From assembly GCF_037038585.1 (NCBI RefSeq), contig NC_092520.1, positions 4,085,501 to 4,149,500 of the forward strand: DNA of 64,000 bases, read 5' to 3'. Positions 12,563 through 26,269 of the stretch are shown here, one piece after another (within the stretch, counting starts at the first letter, position 1; each line of letters starts with the position of its first letter). The stretch is from Patagioenas fasciata (taxonomy: Eukaryota; Chordata; Aves; Columbiformes; Columbidae). The position numbers were made by a program, and so were the translations under genes. Under the pieces are notes generated by a model. That model was not told the DNA's origin, did not search any database, and saw only the letters and a program-made list of their open reading frames with translations.

Positions 12563-15500
12563 AATAACACAGATACAGTTGGGTAGAAAATGATGGCCAG
12601 GTGTGGTGGCTGCTGAGACATGGGGTATTGAGATAGTAAGAGAAAAAGAACAGGAAAAACATGTGAGCGAAAATCCCAAGCAAGAAAAGGCGAAGCACAG
12701 GAGCTGCAGAGTGTCCCATCATTCCTAATTTTTCAGGGTGAATCAGGGCAAGTGGAATTTGTGTTTGGATTGTAGGGGGAAAAAACTGTCTTCAGGGTCC
12801 TCTGGTTTTATTTCCTGATGGCTGTGGACCTTAGACTTACACCACTGCCTAGTAGGACTTTCACGTATAGCTTGCAGGCAAAGTTGCCAGGTGAACGTCT
12901 TAAGAAGATGAAAATAAGGGCAGAGACCTTCTTCCTTGCATCTTTCCTGCCAGCTCTGATGTTTGGAGGCAGCCTGCATCCAACCCAGATTTTTCAAGCA
13001 TCTCTGGGCTTTGTTCGCCCCTCCTGACACCGTCTCCAGGGACATCTTCTATCCTGTGCTTTATCAGCAGGTTCAGGAAATTGTGATCCATGTGACAAAT
13101 CTGGTTTATCTTGAAACGGGAAACCAGAGAGAGTGATGTGGTTTCTCTTGCAAATACTTCTCATATCTCTGCCTGATGCTGCAATAGCAGGAGGATCTGT
13201 ATGAGTCAAGTGGTGCTAAACAGGCTTCAGAACAGTTTTCTCTGACATCTGTGTTAATGGGGTTAAGGATCATACTTCTCTCTTCAGACCCCCTACTCAA
13301 TTCAGAATGTGAAATATCATCCATTCTTTTTCCTTTTTAAATTTTTCTTTTAAGTGGAAGAATGAAGAGGAAAGCTCATCTCTGACCCAGCTTTTTTAGT
13401 CCCTTCTATTGAGTCAGACCTTGTGAAAATGAATTTAACCTATCAGCCACTATTGAAATAATCAATATTTCCTTTCTGTTGTTCCTTCATTTTCCACCTC
13501 TTTACCATGTTTACTTTGGGTAAGTGATGTCATACTGCAGGAAAGCTACAGTGAAGGGATTACTGGCATTATATCTGCAAGGACATGAAGTTGGTTGTGA
13601 AGCAGGTAATTCTCAGCTCTTGTGGAAAGGGGTTTCCTCACAGTTGTTTAAGAGAGTGATCTGCTCTGTGTTTTGCTCCTTCTGTGCTGATTTTTCAGGC
13701 AAACATTGAAAAAAAGTTTGCAATCATAATCTTTGGGAGAGAAGAAATGACTTAGAAATGACTTAGAAAAGCTCTATTTTTGTCATGTTCCTTAAACCCT
13801 TTGATCCTTCCCATAGCCCCTTGATCCATCACTACGTCACCACTTATCGAAAGCATTTTTTTTATAGCCCACAGCTGGATTCTGGGTTATTTCTAGAATG
13901 TCTTTTCTTCCTGTGCAGTGTGGTGGTTTTTCTTGAATAATCTAACTCACTCCTAGCCCTCGTGATGTATTTTGGATTTTTTTTTGCATGGAGGAAACTC
14001 TGGCTTCATCCCTGAGTGTGCTCCTTGTTCTGCTGGTATGGTACGTGGTGGCAGTCCCAGTGCACAGTGCTTCAGGTGGAACATGCTTCTGGAGGATAAA
14101 GGTTCCTGCACCACCTAACAATCCCTCTGGACCAAATAATGAAGCAAGGGGTGCATTGGGATACATAGGGGAATGTTAATTGAGTGGCAAGAGAAAGCAG
14201 ACGTGGGGTCACAACCTGAAGGAAACAACACCTCTTTTATCCTGCTCTTCAGTACCTTTGGGTTTTCCAAATGCTGAAAATTTAATTTGATATTGAACAT
14301 GTAGATTTCAGAGGTGGGATGCACTCAGAAAAAAACTTAAGTGCTATAGCACAGGCTACATTTCTACTAGTGAGTTTAGTGCACTGGAATGCTGAAATGT
14401 GGAGAACAGCGATGCACAGATAATGATGCTCAAATATATAACATCAGCCCACTGTCAAGAATAGGTAAAAGAAGCTACAGCAGCAGCATTGAAGAGCTGA
14501 GTAAACTCCTGATCTCCTTTTTCTTATGCAAATTTGTAACCCCACAATGATGTAGTGGGTGAAAAAGATGAGATATCTTTGATCAAATGCAGACATCTGC
14601 AAAGTTGGCATCAAACAAACAACTGATCTTGATATCCTTCATGGCTCATGGAGGGAAATGGAAGTCCTTCTTGCTTGTGATTCATCTCATTCCCCAGCAG
14701 ATGAGTCACCCACAAGGAGCTCCTACTTTCTCCTGTGAACACAAAGGGAGTGGTGGGTGAGTAACACAGACACAGACTCAAAATTAAAGGAAATGAGTCC
14801 CTCTTGCAGCCAGGAAACAGAGAACTGGATTTTTTGCTGGTTGTGGGTATACCTTCTGCTAGTGTAAATCACAGCTTTTCAGACCAGGTTGGACATATCA
14901 ATCATTTAATATATTTTCCAGGTTTCCTTGGGACAAGCCACTTGAGGACGGTATTTCTGGATGCGTTACAAATGTTATAAGCGATTCTGCCATGCTGTTG
15001 TTGCTTTGATGGTCTGACATTTATGACCCCATTGAGCAAAGTCCTGAGCAGGATTCCTGCCCTGATGAGCCTCTTTATCCCTATAAACTGTCTCCTTATG
15101 GACAAATATTTTTGTTAACAAATTTAGATGCAGCTTCTGGGGTCAGACTGTACATCCCTTTTTGTCCTCAGGTCAAAGGCACTGCATTTTAGACAAAAAT
15201 CCTTATAGATCTCCCGACCCGTCATATCTAGAAGGTCTCTCTGTGCCACATCAAAAGTATCTCTTGTTTGGAGGAGCATGCTTCTTAGGATTTACTTTCT
15301 GGTGTCAAGACTCCTGTATTTTAATCCTCTCCATAACACAAGTGAAAGGAAGAGATGCTCTTGTACCTTTCCAGAAGGTTCATGTTCCTGCTGGCACACC
15401 TCGCACCTTAAGGGATGAAATAAGCTGTTCCTAGGACTCAGGACTATGAGAGTGGCCATATTGCTTCTTGGTTTGTACCAACATGGTTGGATTTAGATCT

Positions 15501-16842
15501 CAGTTATTTTCAGTTGTCATGTCTTGATAAATGTTTAACACACCCCAGAAGGGACCAGTCCTTTTACTGTACATCAGTGAATATCCACTGATTGCAAAGG
15601 AATAATATCCTGTGCCCAACGAAAACTGAAGAGGCATAGAGCTCCCACTGACCTCCTTTTTCCAGAGGCACATGTGCTAGTATCTATTACTCTTTCGGCC
15701 ACAGAATTGAGTATGTTTCTCACCTTTCACCTGTGACACTCTGTGGTTGAACCCATGGTGAACCGTTCCCAGCTCGGTCCACTTCATCCTTGAATAATGC
15801 AGAGAATTTCTAAACAAACAAATTTTAAAAAATATACAGCACATTGTGAAACATGAGATTGTTGTGACGCTTGAGATCCAGGATAAGTAATTGGAAATTG
15901 TCAAATAAAATATTGGCAATAACTGTGTGTGTACACACTCATAGACATGTGCAGGGAACACATAGGACAACTGATATATGTATTCTTTGCCTGCCCTCTG
16001 GTGGTGAATGGCTGCTGATTAATTGTATGCATACGTATATATTTACATATACATGTGTATACACATGCAGGTGTATATATATTTGTGTGCGCATGTGCAT
16101 TGACATATGCAGAAGATGTTTTCATCTGAATTGTACCTTAAACCCAAATGTTGCAGATGTGACTAGTAGTTAATTATTATAATGAGCTATAGCTGGTCTT
16201 TTTAATGCTGAAGTTTTCCCACTTCATTATGTTTGTATTAATATTTAGTTCAGTTAAAATAATTCAGTATGAAAATAATAGAAGTACAGTTAGATATTTG
16301 TTCTAGTTCTGAGAGAGAAGTGAGTTCTTCATGTGTCCTCTTCCCTCTCTATAAATAAACTCTGCTGAAACTGGGTGAGCCCTACAAAACCAAGAGCAAA
16401 ATGCTTTTTTTTCCAGGACCAGTTCTTATAGCAAATACAGGACAGCATAAAAATAACTGCCACAGAATGGATGCGCTTTTCCTTACACAATGCCAGCCTG
16501 GGTTAACAGGAGGGTACAGAGACAAAGGTGGCCTTGGGCTGGAAGCTTGGAGGAGATGTGTTTCTTTACCCCCTCAGTGGGGTTTCTTTTCAGTTCAGGA
16601 AAGGCTCAACATCCTATTTCCACTGTTTTCCCCTTGGAGCTGCAAGGAGCAGAGGGATCTGCCATGCCACCCTTCACACCTTCTACAAACATGTCCAGCA
16701 CCTGGGCATGAGGTAGTGAAGATAAATGAGTTCAACACTGCAGCTCTCAGAACTTACTTAGATATAAGAGGTATTGTCTAAACTTGGTGCTCCCAGCTCT
16801 TTCTATTTAGGATGACCTAGTGCAGTGGGAAGGGTAACAAGG
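12563..16842. other. No gene recognised
   Basis: It contains an alternating purine-pyrimidine tract (16024-16108) and a short repeated ATGACTTAGAA unit near 13745-13770. No exon was seen. Confidence 0.55.
16024..16108. repeat. Degenerate TA/TG/CA dinucleotide tract
   Basis: An almost uninterrupted alternation of purine and pyrimidine (GTATGCATACGTATATAT and TGTGTATACACATG) forms a decayed microsatellite. Confidence 0.75.
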
Positions 16843-17066
16843 GATGTTTAGATCAAATATTAGGAAAAGTTTATTTCATGGAAAGGGCTGTCAGACATTG
16901 GAACAGGCTGCCCAGGGCAGTGGTGGAGTCACCATCCCTGGAAGGGTTTAAAAGACGTGTAGATGAGGCTCTTTGAGACATGGTTCAGTGACAGTGTTGG
17001 GTTAACAGTTGGACTTGATGATCCTGAGGGTCTCTTCCAGGTAAAATGTTTCTATGATTCTATGAA
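16843..17066 (+). mobile_element. CR1 retrotransposon 3' fragment
   Basis: About 220 bases, plus orientation, containing TGGAGTCACCATCCCTGGAA and ending TTCTATGATTCTATG. Confidence 0.9.
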
Positions 17067-19860
17067 AGGTGAGTATTTTGGAGGGGAAAACAGCTTGTGG
17101 AGTGGCTCCAGTGCCAGGCACATGTCATTTAATCATGCAGGTATCGCCATTGCTTTCTCAGGAGCATCCCTTGGTGTTTTTCCTTTTCTGAGGCTATAGA
17201 AGTCTCATGCAAGGTGGTTTGTTCTCAGTGCTCAGGGCCTCTTGATGTTCCAAACATGGGGAAAAGATTGGAGACATCTCAGAATGTGAAACCTACTGTC
17301 CCAGCACACCCAAAGGACTATCCAGCTACAGAATTTCTTCACTCAATTCCTTTCCATCTGCTCATCTTCTGTGGACAACAGTGCTTGATTGTATCACCAA
17401 GGCAGGTTCATCCCACTTAAATGAAGGCCTTTCTCTTCTAACCTCACCAGATCTCCTACCTCCTGTCCCATTCTACACAGAGCAGCATTGGGCACTCTAC
17501 ATCCTTCCCGATGCTCAGCTGCCAGGACAAAAGTACAGCAGTAGGGGTAGAGAGGAGAAGATTTTCAGGCTGGTCCATCCTCTTCATAGTCCAAGATGCA
17601 GAATTCACTGGGCCACCCTGCAGATTGGACCTGGGACTTGGACCCATAATGAGTATTGGGTTGTATTTCCCCCTTGTTCTGATTCTGCTGCAGTCCTGAC
17701 AGGTGCAGTCAACCAGAGCAACTTTGATGACATCTCTCCACAAACAAACTTTGGCACCTTATTTGGATAACAACCTGTGATTATTCTCTCTGATCCTTTC
17801 TATGGTGGTGTTTGGGGAGCTGGAGTTACAGATTTGGCCGGGCAGAAAATCACCTCTGCAGGGAGCCCACACAAGTAGGTTAAACAAAAGCTTTATTTCC
17901 ACACAATGTTCTCAGGAAACGGTGCCAAGATTTCACAGACAGCTCAGAACAAGGATTGGCAAGGAATGCTCTGCTCCTGTGATGATTTCTTATTGCAAAC
18001 AGCACGGAGCCACAAAATTCATCTTCAGAGCCAAGCCTGAGCTTCCTTTAAAATCAAAAGTGTTCAGACTAATAGTTTTCAGGTTTGTTCTTTAGAGCAA
18101 TAATGTACCCATGCAAAGCTCAGATGCAGCGGAGTATAAGACATTTCTACAGCATCAGACCCGCAACCCATCGTTAAAGCCCTCTGGTACTACAGCAGAT
18201 GAAATATTCAATACGCCGTGGTTATTAAAGCAGTTAATTGCAGCATGTCTGCCACCAGATATTATACGCAATGTTTGAATAGTGAGCTGCTCCTGGTGAG
18301 CAAAGACCTCAAGACTGGACCTTCGGCTATGCAGAGCCTGTTTGCTGCCTTCTCTTCTGGCTCACACTTTTCTGACTAGAGTGGAGAAAGGTCAGTTGGT
18401 TTCCTGCAGGATTTCAGTATTCTGAAACGCTATTTCAGTTCCAGCTTTTGAATGAAAAAAATAAATAAAGAAGGAAATTGGATGTGGATGTTGGATCTCC
18501 GACATTTGCCTCCGGGGTTGCTCTGGCTGAGGTAGCCCCGCAGACGGGCAGCTGAGGCATCTGGAAAACAAGCTGTTAGAAAACCAGACCATTTTCCATT
18601 TGAGAACTGCAGAACATTTGCAAATTGGCAAACTCTAACAACAACAACAGCAAAAAATCCTTCAATACTAATAAATGCCTTCTGCTCAAGACCAACTGGA
18701 ATTTCATGCATCGTATTGTGGTTTTCATTTCATAGATATAACATATTTCAGCTTTGGTCCTTGGCCCTATATTGACTTTCCCTGAGCTTCTCTGCATATG
18801 TTAATGAAAAATGTTTCAGACATCTAGCTTCGTGAAAATGAGTGTATTTATTTTCAGAGTCTGTTGTACAGGTTTTTTTAATGGTGCCTGCAGTCTGTAC
18901 TATCCAGTTTAGCTTCTGAACAGCCCCAAGTTGAGAAGAGATAGCGTCAAAAAAGGGATTTAATTCCTTTGAATAAAACTATTTTAATGTGTCAATGAAA
19001 GCAGTCAATAAACGAGAATGAGATGATAGTTTTTTTCCTGACTTTCAGTAGATCCTAAACAGGTCCTTTGCAGGAAAGGAGACTGGATTGCACCAAGTAA
19101 TGACACAGTGAAGGATGAACGTCATGGATCAAGGCTGTTGTGGAGGCAAGAAGCGAACAGGAGAATTGCATGACCAGAATACACTGTGCAACAACTTTTG
19201 TGGGTGGTCCTTGCGGTCCCCACTGCATCCTGGGCTGTTCAGCAGAATTTAGAGGTAGGTTGAGAAAGGAAGGAGAGCCAAGGGATGCTGACATCTGTAG
19301 ATATCATGAAGTCAGGCTTGGGGAGGATTGTGAAGAACTCCAGCGAATGAGGAAAAGGATGGTGAATGAAATTTGATACCAACAGCTGTGAAGTAATGAA
19401 CATCAGAGGAAAAGTGGTAGGTACTTCTAACACTGCACAGAACATGGAGCCAGTTTCATCAGCTTGGGAGCCCTCCCCTGTGGTCATTGCAAGAAGATTG
19501 GAGGGATATCCTGGGGTGGGACAAGTAATGAAAAGCCTCACCTGCCTGCCTGCCTCAGCAGTCACTTGGCCACCAGCTGCAGGAAGCTGGAGGAGAGGAC
19601 TACAATGACCCCCAGGATCTGGAAATCATCCTGAATGCAATGGCTTTTGGCATATTTTGGGAGGTCTGGTCCAACTTTGTGTGCTAACCCAACCTCCCCT
19701 TACATCAAGCTCGCTGTGTCCTACAGCCCTGTCCCCACAAGCTGACACATTAATCCCATAGTTCTACCTCAGGCTGAGTTTTGCCTGCAAGAGCTTTATC
19801 TAAGACCACCATTTCACAGAGCTTCAGTGGGAGCATGAAGAGTTGTAATTCTTTTGTCAT
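17067..19860. other. No gene recognised
   Basis: No supported exon. A locally GC-richer minus-strand segment near 18490-18560 follows TTTTCCAG, but no donor or family match was found. Confidence 0.5.
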
Positions 19861-20381
19861 TTCACAGAATCACAGAATGTCAGGGATTGGAAGTGATCTC
19901 AAAAGCTCATCCAGTGCAATCCCCCCATGGAGCAGGAACACCCAGCTGAGGTTCCACAGGAAGGTGTCCAGGCGGGTTTGAATGTCTGCAGAGAAGGAGA
20001 CTCCACAACCTCCCTGGGCAGCCTGGGCCAGGCTCTGACACCCTCACTGAGAAGAAGTTTCTTCTCAAATTTAAGTGGAACCTTTTGTGTTCCAGTTTGT
20101 ACCCATTACCCCTTGTCCTATCATTGGTTGTCACCGAGAAGAGCCTGGCTCCATCCTCCTGACACTCACCCTTTATATATCAAGAACATTAATGAGGTCA
20201 CCCCTCAGTCTCCTCTTCTCCAGCTCCAGAGCCCCAGCTCCCTCAGCCTTTCCTCACACAGGAGATGCTCCACTCCCTTCAGCATCTTTGTTGCCCTGCG
20301 CTGGACTCTCTCCAGCAGTTCCCTGTCCTTCTGGAACTGAGGGGCCCAGAACCAGACAATATTCCAGATGCAGTCTCCCAC
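19861..20381 (-). mobile_element. CR1 retrotransposon 3' fragment
   Basis: Minus orientation, about 520 bases. The left edge carries the inverted tail TCACAGAATCACAGAATGTC, followed by GAGACTCCACAACCTCCCTG. It closely resembles the plus-orientation copy at 44776-45477. Confidence 0.92.
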
Positions 20382-22803
20382 CTACTATTTTATTACAACA
20401 ATTATTTTAATACAGATGAGGTCAGAGATGAATGTCACACTGGGATCTTGTGGCCTGATTGAAGGGGAATGTGTGGTTACAGCGGTAGGAAACCTTTAGC
20501 CCACCTTCAGGCCCAACACCCACGGACTTGCATCCAGTCAATGACCACTGTTACCATGTGCGACTGGGAGAGTGAAGTGGGATCAGGGTCTGCCTGTGAG
20601 CAGGACCTTGCCAGACCATGTTCTCTGTTGCATGGGTAGAAAGGAGAAGGTTTCCCTGGTATCTCCCATGTATTTGACAACAAGACAATCCATTGCTGAT
20701 GCGAGGACAGAAGGCTGTGTGGAAGGCAGGGCTCCTGCTGTAGTAGTGACCACGGTGCTGTTCCTGACCTCACCGCTGAAGGACATGTCTCTACAATGAC
20801 AAGATAAGTGTGCTGAGGTTTTTGCATGAGGATATCAGAACATAACATAGTATCATAGGTTCAAAGAACTACCCTCAGCCCCATTCCTACCTTCACCCAG
20901 CTGCATTCCCAAATCCCAGAGAAGTATCTTGATATTTTCCAATGAGAGATGTGCTGTATGGAGTGGTATTGCCCCCTCCCTCCTTTAGTATCCTCTGTCA
21001 TTGGAAACTTTCCCAGACATAGGTCCTTGCAGCTCTTTTGACACCCATCCATGTTGTGGCTGCTCCATACCTTCCCCTTAGGTTCTTCAGCATCTCCTCA
21101 TACTTCTTCTGCCTGACTGTCCTGCCACTTCTGTATTTTGAGACCTGCTTCTAAACTACTGAATAAGGGAGTTAATATATGAACAGGACTCTCCATAGGT
21201 ATCTTATCTGCACGGAGTGCTGAAAAGTAAACCGGGATGAAGATGAATATACAAATAAGAACAAGACTTTCAGGTGGAGAGGTAGGTCTCCAAGGATCTT
21301 TATTGGCATTTGGTTTTAATTCATTGTTAAGAATACTGTATGAAATACGAACTATGTTCAGAAAGTGTTTATTGTGCATAAATAGGTCTTCTACAACTCT
21401 CAGCGGTTTGCAAATTACATTCACCCTGTAACGTTAGTGGTAAAACCACCTGCAATCACATGGTAGGTCCTTGTCCGTAGTGGTTTCTAGAGTGTGAGCT
21501 TCACTGACTGAGGAATCCACCAAGTGATGTGTCCATGATCACCTGAGAAGTCTTCTGCGGAGCTACAAAATTTACATTTGCTGCTTCTAGCTCCCATCTT
21601 CCTCATTACAACATCCAAACACTAGCTTTAGGAGCAAAATAACAAGAAAAGAGCCTGATACAGTAATTACAGTTAGTATGGGAAGAAACCTCTTGAGTAA
21701 ACCTAAACCTGCCTAAACAGAACAACGCCGGGATAATATAAATGTATTTTATGGCTTTCTAACAGCAGAGGTTGTCACACTCAAGGATGAGTCCTTGGCC
21801 CCTTCCTGTTGAAATTAAGGGGAAAAGAATACCACTGGCTTCAAAGAGAATTAAGAATTATCATGGGATTACTGAAGTCATCAGTGATCAGAACTTTGCT
21901 TCTCTGCTACCCTTTCCCACAGATTTACTATTTTATTTTTTTAAATAAATTCAAAGAATGCTGTTTATTTTAGAAGACTACAGGCTGAAGAAATAATCCA
22001 AAAACTGTGTACAGAAGGGAAGATTGAAATTCTCTTGTTTAAATGGCCTTCAGCTGGAAAATTCAGGGTTTTGGCTACACAACATTTTCTTAAAGTTGTG
22101 TTTTCTCAGCCTAACAAAAACACACACTCAAAAGGTTATTTCTTAGTGGTCAATTATGAAATAAAAAACTGAGTTCTCCAAAATTAAAATATATCTGTAT
22201 CTGTACATAGGTGTAGATGTTGAAAGGGAGACTATATGCACAGTGGTAGACTGAAGAGTTGTGAGTTTTGGTTTTTTTGGTCTTTTTTCCTCATGCACTT
22301 ACAAATGTTCAGTTTGATATAGAGCAGAAATAGAAGGTCACTGTCCTTCCTGCTCACTGTTCAGCCAGCTAAATGGATTGATGAGAGGTTTTTCAGGAGC
22401 AATGATGGCAGAGATTCACGCAACTACCAGGTTTCTTGTGTGTCTGATAGCAAATTGCTTCAACAGATTTTATGTTTTCTGCTCGTATGTATCTCCCTTT
22501 TGCCTGTGTGCGCGGAGGAACAAGCGTTTCAGAGAGGTTTAGCACATCCAGACAAGACAAGTGGCAGAGTTTCCAGGCCCAGGTTAAAGGTCAGTGATGA
22601 GATATCTATGTGGGTTCATCCAACTTGACTTCAGTCATCCATCATGTAGGTTTCTCCACTTGAGCTGATCAGTGCAGCTCCTGTTAGAACTGATGTCAAG
22701 AACTTTTATGACATGGTTCATCCATCTGAATACAGATACCCAGGATAGGATTCACTTTCAGATTAAGACATCCAACTTCAAATGTATATGTCATTAAAGA
22801 TAG
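20382..22803. other. No gene recognised
   Basis: AT-rich, without supported exons or identifiable repeats. Confidence 0.55.
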
Positions 22804-23600
22804 AGTCATAGAATCACAGAATAGTTTGGGTTGGAAGGGACCTTCAAAGCTCATCCAGTGCCACCCCTGCCATGAGCAGGGACATCTTCACCAGCTCAGG
22901 TTGCTCAGAGCCCCGTCCAGCCTGGCCTGGGATGTCTCCAGGGATGGGGCATCCACCACCTCTCTGGACAACCTGGGCCAGTGCATCACCACCCTCAGTG
23001 TAAAAAAATTCTTTCTCAAGCCTGGCCTGAATATCCCATCTTTTAGTTTAAAACCATCACCCCTTGCCATATGGCAACTAAAAAGTCTGTCCACATCTTT
23101 CTTATCAGCCCCTTTTAAGTCCCGAAAGGCCGCACTAAGGTCTCCCTGGAACCTTCTCCAGCTGAACACCCCAACTCTCTCAGCCTGTCCTCCCAGCAGA
23201 GCTGTTCCAGCCTCGCATCATTCTTGGGGCTCCTCTGGCCCCTCTCCAGCAGCTCCATGTGTGTCCTGTGCTGAGGACCCAGAGCTGGACCAGCACTGCA
23301 GGGGGGTCTCACCAGAGCGGAGCAGAGGGGCAGAATCCCCTCCCTCCACCTGCTGCTCACGCTGCTGGGGATGCAGCCCAGGACACGGGTGGATTTCTGG
23401 GCTGCAAGCGCACGTTGCTGGCTCATGGCCAATCTTTCATCCCCCAGCACCCCCAAGTCCTTCTCCTGGGGGCTGCTCTCCATCCCTCCATCCCCAGCCT
23501 GGATCGATACCTGTCTAGTATTATTACAGATCTGTCTGGTCTCCAACTGCCATTGCAAAAGGATCTGATCCTGTGTCCTGTTCATCAGCTCTGTGTGGGT
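22804..23600 (-). mobile_element. CR1 retrotransposon 3' fragment
   Basis: Minus orientation, about 0.8 kb, starting AGTCATAGAATCACAGAATA. It is the same CR1 subfamily as 11396-12562: both give near-identical chance translations containing HPCHEQGHLHQLRLLRAPSS, so these open frames are repeat sequence and not genes. Confidence 0.93.
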
Positions 23601-23609
23601 GTTGTAGAT

Positions 23610-23740
23610 AGAATCATAAAATCATTTAGGTGGGAAAAGAACTTTGACACCATCAAGTCCAACCATAAACATAACACTGCCAAGTGTACCCAGGGGCACC
23701 ATAAATGGCATCAAGTGCCCATGTTTTGGCAACGGAACTG
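23610..23740 (-). mobile_element. Short CR1 3' end
   Basis: Minus orientation: the tail-like AGAATCATAAAATCATTT is followed by AAGTCCAACCATAAACATAA. It abuts the previous copy, as a nested or serial insertion. Confidence 0.75.
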
Positions 23741-25450
23741 TATCACAGGTATCTCTGTCTGAGTATCTCTGAGTGCACCAGGCTCCCATTGCTTGCATGG
23801 AGACCTTGCTGATAGTCAGTGAAGTTTAGGGATGACTTTGCAAGCCAGACATAAGCACAACTTTTAGGCTCAGCCTAAAGTCAGTTTTTGACTTGATCTC
23901 CATTAACTGAAATGAGACACCCAGTGTACAGAAGTATCTGCATGTAGGAGCCTAAGAAACACCCCTGGGAAGTGTCCGTTTCCTTTCTCTGACTGTTGAG
24001 GGACCTGTCTGGGTGACTGTCTCTGACTGTATCTTACAGGCCAATATTTAGCCAAATTGTTCTCCTTTTGCTTATCATTGCGGGTGTTTCTCCTGCTTTG
24101 GAGGCCAGCCTTGACTACACATAGGCCTTTCTGAGGAATATCGATTGATGCAAGAGCGTCAGACCAAGAGCAGAGGGAGATGCCACCTGTCCCCCATAGA
24201 GAGGACGTGTGCTCTGCCTGCCGCATCTTAAAAGTCTCTTTAGCCAAAGTATAAGGTTAGGTTGATGTAAAACACACCACCATGTAACAGAACAGCGCTG
24301 ATCAGTATTTTTAACATGGGAAAACAATGAAAAAGCCCCCACAAATTATGCAGAAATTGTTTGATTTTACACCCACGTTTGCACAAGCCAGTCCAGATTA
24401 CGTCCCTCCCTGGAGCTGTATTTTGGGGTATGTTTAGTCAGAATTGCCTGGTTCATGTCTCTTCCATAGGGCTTTATTCCTGAATGAATTTGCAAACAGA
24501 GGGTAGCGCAGTGCAGAAGATGAAAGCTTTTCCAAGCCCTGTTTGACAACTTAAGTGCCATATGAGCCTTTTGACAGACGTCTTTCAAGGGCCAACATGT
24601 CCAACCTGGAATATCAACTCCCACCAAAAATTAAGCAAAAGCTCCTGTTGCAAAAACAGATGCCACATAGTAAAATTTTGTTATTAAAGAATATGCATGA
24701 CTTCCCTTTCCATTTTAACTTTTTTGTGTGTTCGTACTCCGAACAGTTCTTAATCCGAGAGTACCTGTGTTTTACACTTGCTACAGTGAACTCTTTGTGA
24801 AAATAGTCTCTTCCTTAGCCTTGTGGAGCCTGGCTTGCCTCGTTTCATAAAGATATTCGCAATAAGCAAAGAAGGTTTGGCGAGTGGTTGCTGACTCTTA
24901 TTCATCATCTGAGTGATAAAAATCTGCTCTGGTCACTCTGAGTTCAAACTGCGCTTGAAAAGGGTCTCTGTGTTTTCAGTGAACAACTTCTGGTGGTAAT
25001 ATTGACTAAATTACCATATCTGCTGTTCTCTTCAGCCTTGCAGAAGAGAGAACAACAATTCCCAGAAGTTTGTTTGAAGCCAGATGTTGAACAGCAGTAA
25101 AAAACTGGGAAGAAGAAGTGGCCAACAACAAAATTTTCTGACCTTGATGAAGTGTGTCCTGTTAAAAGTGGCTACAGGCCAAATGCTGACCCTTTGCAGA
25201 AAGGTATTTTCACCCCTTGCAAGGCTTACTTTGAAGAGAAGAGCCTTTAGATCACTTGTAGATTGGGAAGGAAAAAGAGTGATGTGTTTTAGGTTTTGCA
25301 GTGCTTAACCGATGCAATTCTCATTCCCTCAGCCCCGCTTTTGCAGGAAGGAAAATTCATATCTTATTAATATTACTCAGCTAAAGGAACTGCAGAACAT
25401 AGTTCTCAGTTTTCCAATATCTTGACATTCCGTTTTCATCCTGCTCTGGG
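23741..25450. other. No gene recognised
   Basis: No supported exon, repeat or RNA gene was seen. Confidence 0.5.
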
Positions 25451-25454
25451 ACGA

Positions 25455-25760
25455 AAAGCATGAAATGTTTTAGATATGGTATATGCGAGTGCATACAAAG
25501 CAAAACAAAATGTTCTTCCAGTTGAGATCTGGAATTGAGAAGATGACATATTTTGACATTTGGAGTAGAATCACATTTTGGCATTTGGAAACAAATATTG
25601 ATTCATACCAAAATGTTTCATTTCAAAACTGTCATTTCAGATTGAAAATAGCATTAAAATGGCATTTGCAACTGAAATGTCAATTTAAAAGAAAATGTTT
25701 CAGCTTAAATTGACATGCAGGAACAAAACATTTTGATCCAAAATTTCCCCTTGTGGGGGA
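25455..25760. repeat. Degenerate short-period repeat rich in CATTTTG/AAATGT units
   Basis: Units such as TTTTGACATTTGG, ACATTTTGGCATTTGG, CATTTCAAAACTGTCATTTC and AAACATTTTGATCCAAAATT recur in both orientations. The segment appears to be an old, partly palindromic minisatellite-like array. On the minus strand it would lie in the 3' untranslated region of the proposed cyclase terminal exon. Confidence 0.5.
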
Positions 25761-25793
25761 GTAAAAAATATTTTTTGTTGTTGTCAAAAACAT

Positions 25794-25799
25794 TTTATT
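25794..25799 (-). terminator. Candidate polyadenylation signal
   Basis: AATAAA occurs on the minus strand about 470 bases after the proposed stop, giving a plausible 3' untranslated length. Chance occurrence in AT-rich sequence is possible. Confidence 0.35.
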
Positions 25800-26269
25800 C
25801 TGAATTGCACTGATTTTCGTGAAACTAGAGTTTCCTGCAGCAACAACAGCAAATCTATTTAATGCAAAACAGTTAAATAATTTTAGCACTTGGCGTTATT
25901 GTTTAATTCCAAGCCCAAGTACAGTCGGACATGTTTGTGCTGCCATGCAATCCTAGCTAAAATATTCTTTGGGCTCATCCTTGTGACAGATGCTGATGAA
26001 GAGCTGACTCTACCGTCACCATCACTTCCCTCCCCAATGGACCCCTGCCAAAATCACACACATACAGCTCTGAACTGGTGCACAATTTCACTAGAGGTGA
26101 TGGTCAGGATGCATCTGCCTGCTCATGTTTACCCTGTGCAAGAGCTAAAGGACTTCATCATTTCTACTGCTTTTGGCTGGAAGGGAATTAAATGGAGGGT
26201 GTGAGTTCTTCTGCTGGTTTGGCTTCAAGGTGTCCATCCCAATCTTACTAGTTCGTTGCTGTGCTCTTC

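Noticed and set aside
18490-18562. Minus-strand open segment after TTTTCCAG reading DASAARLRGYLSQSNPGGKC
   Set aside because: No donor in a sensible position, no recognisable family and no partner exon nearby.
22826-23762. Long open frames of 230 and 167 codons on the plus strand
   Set aside because: They lie in a minus-orientation CR1 copy. The same peptide wording recurs at 11857-12537 on the other strand in a second CR1, so these are repeat sequence and not genes.
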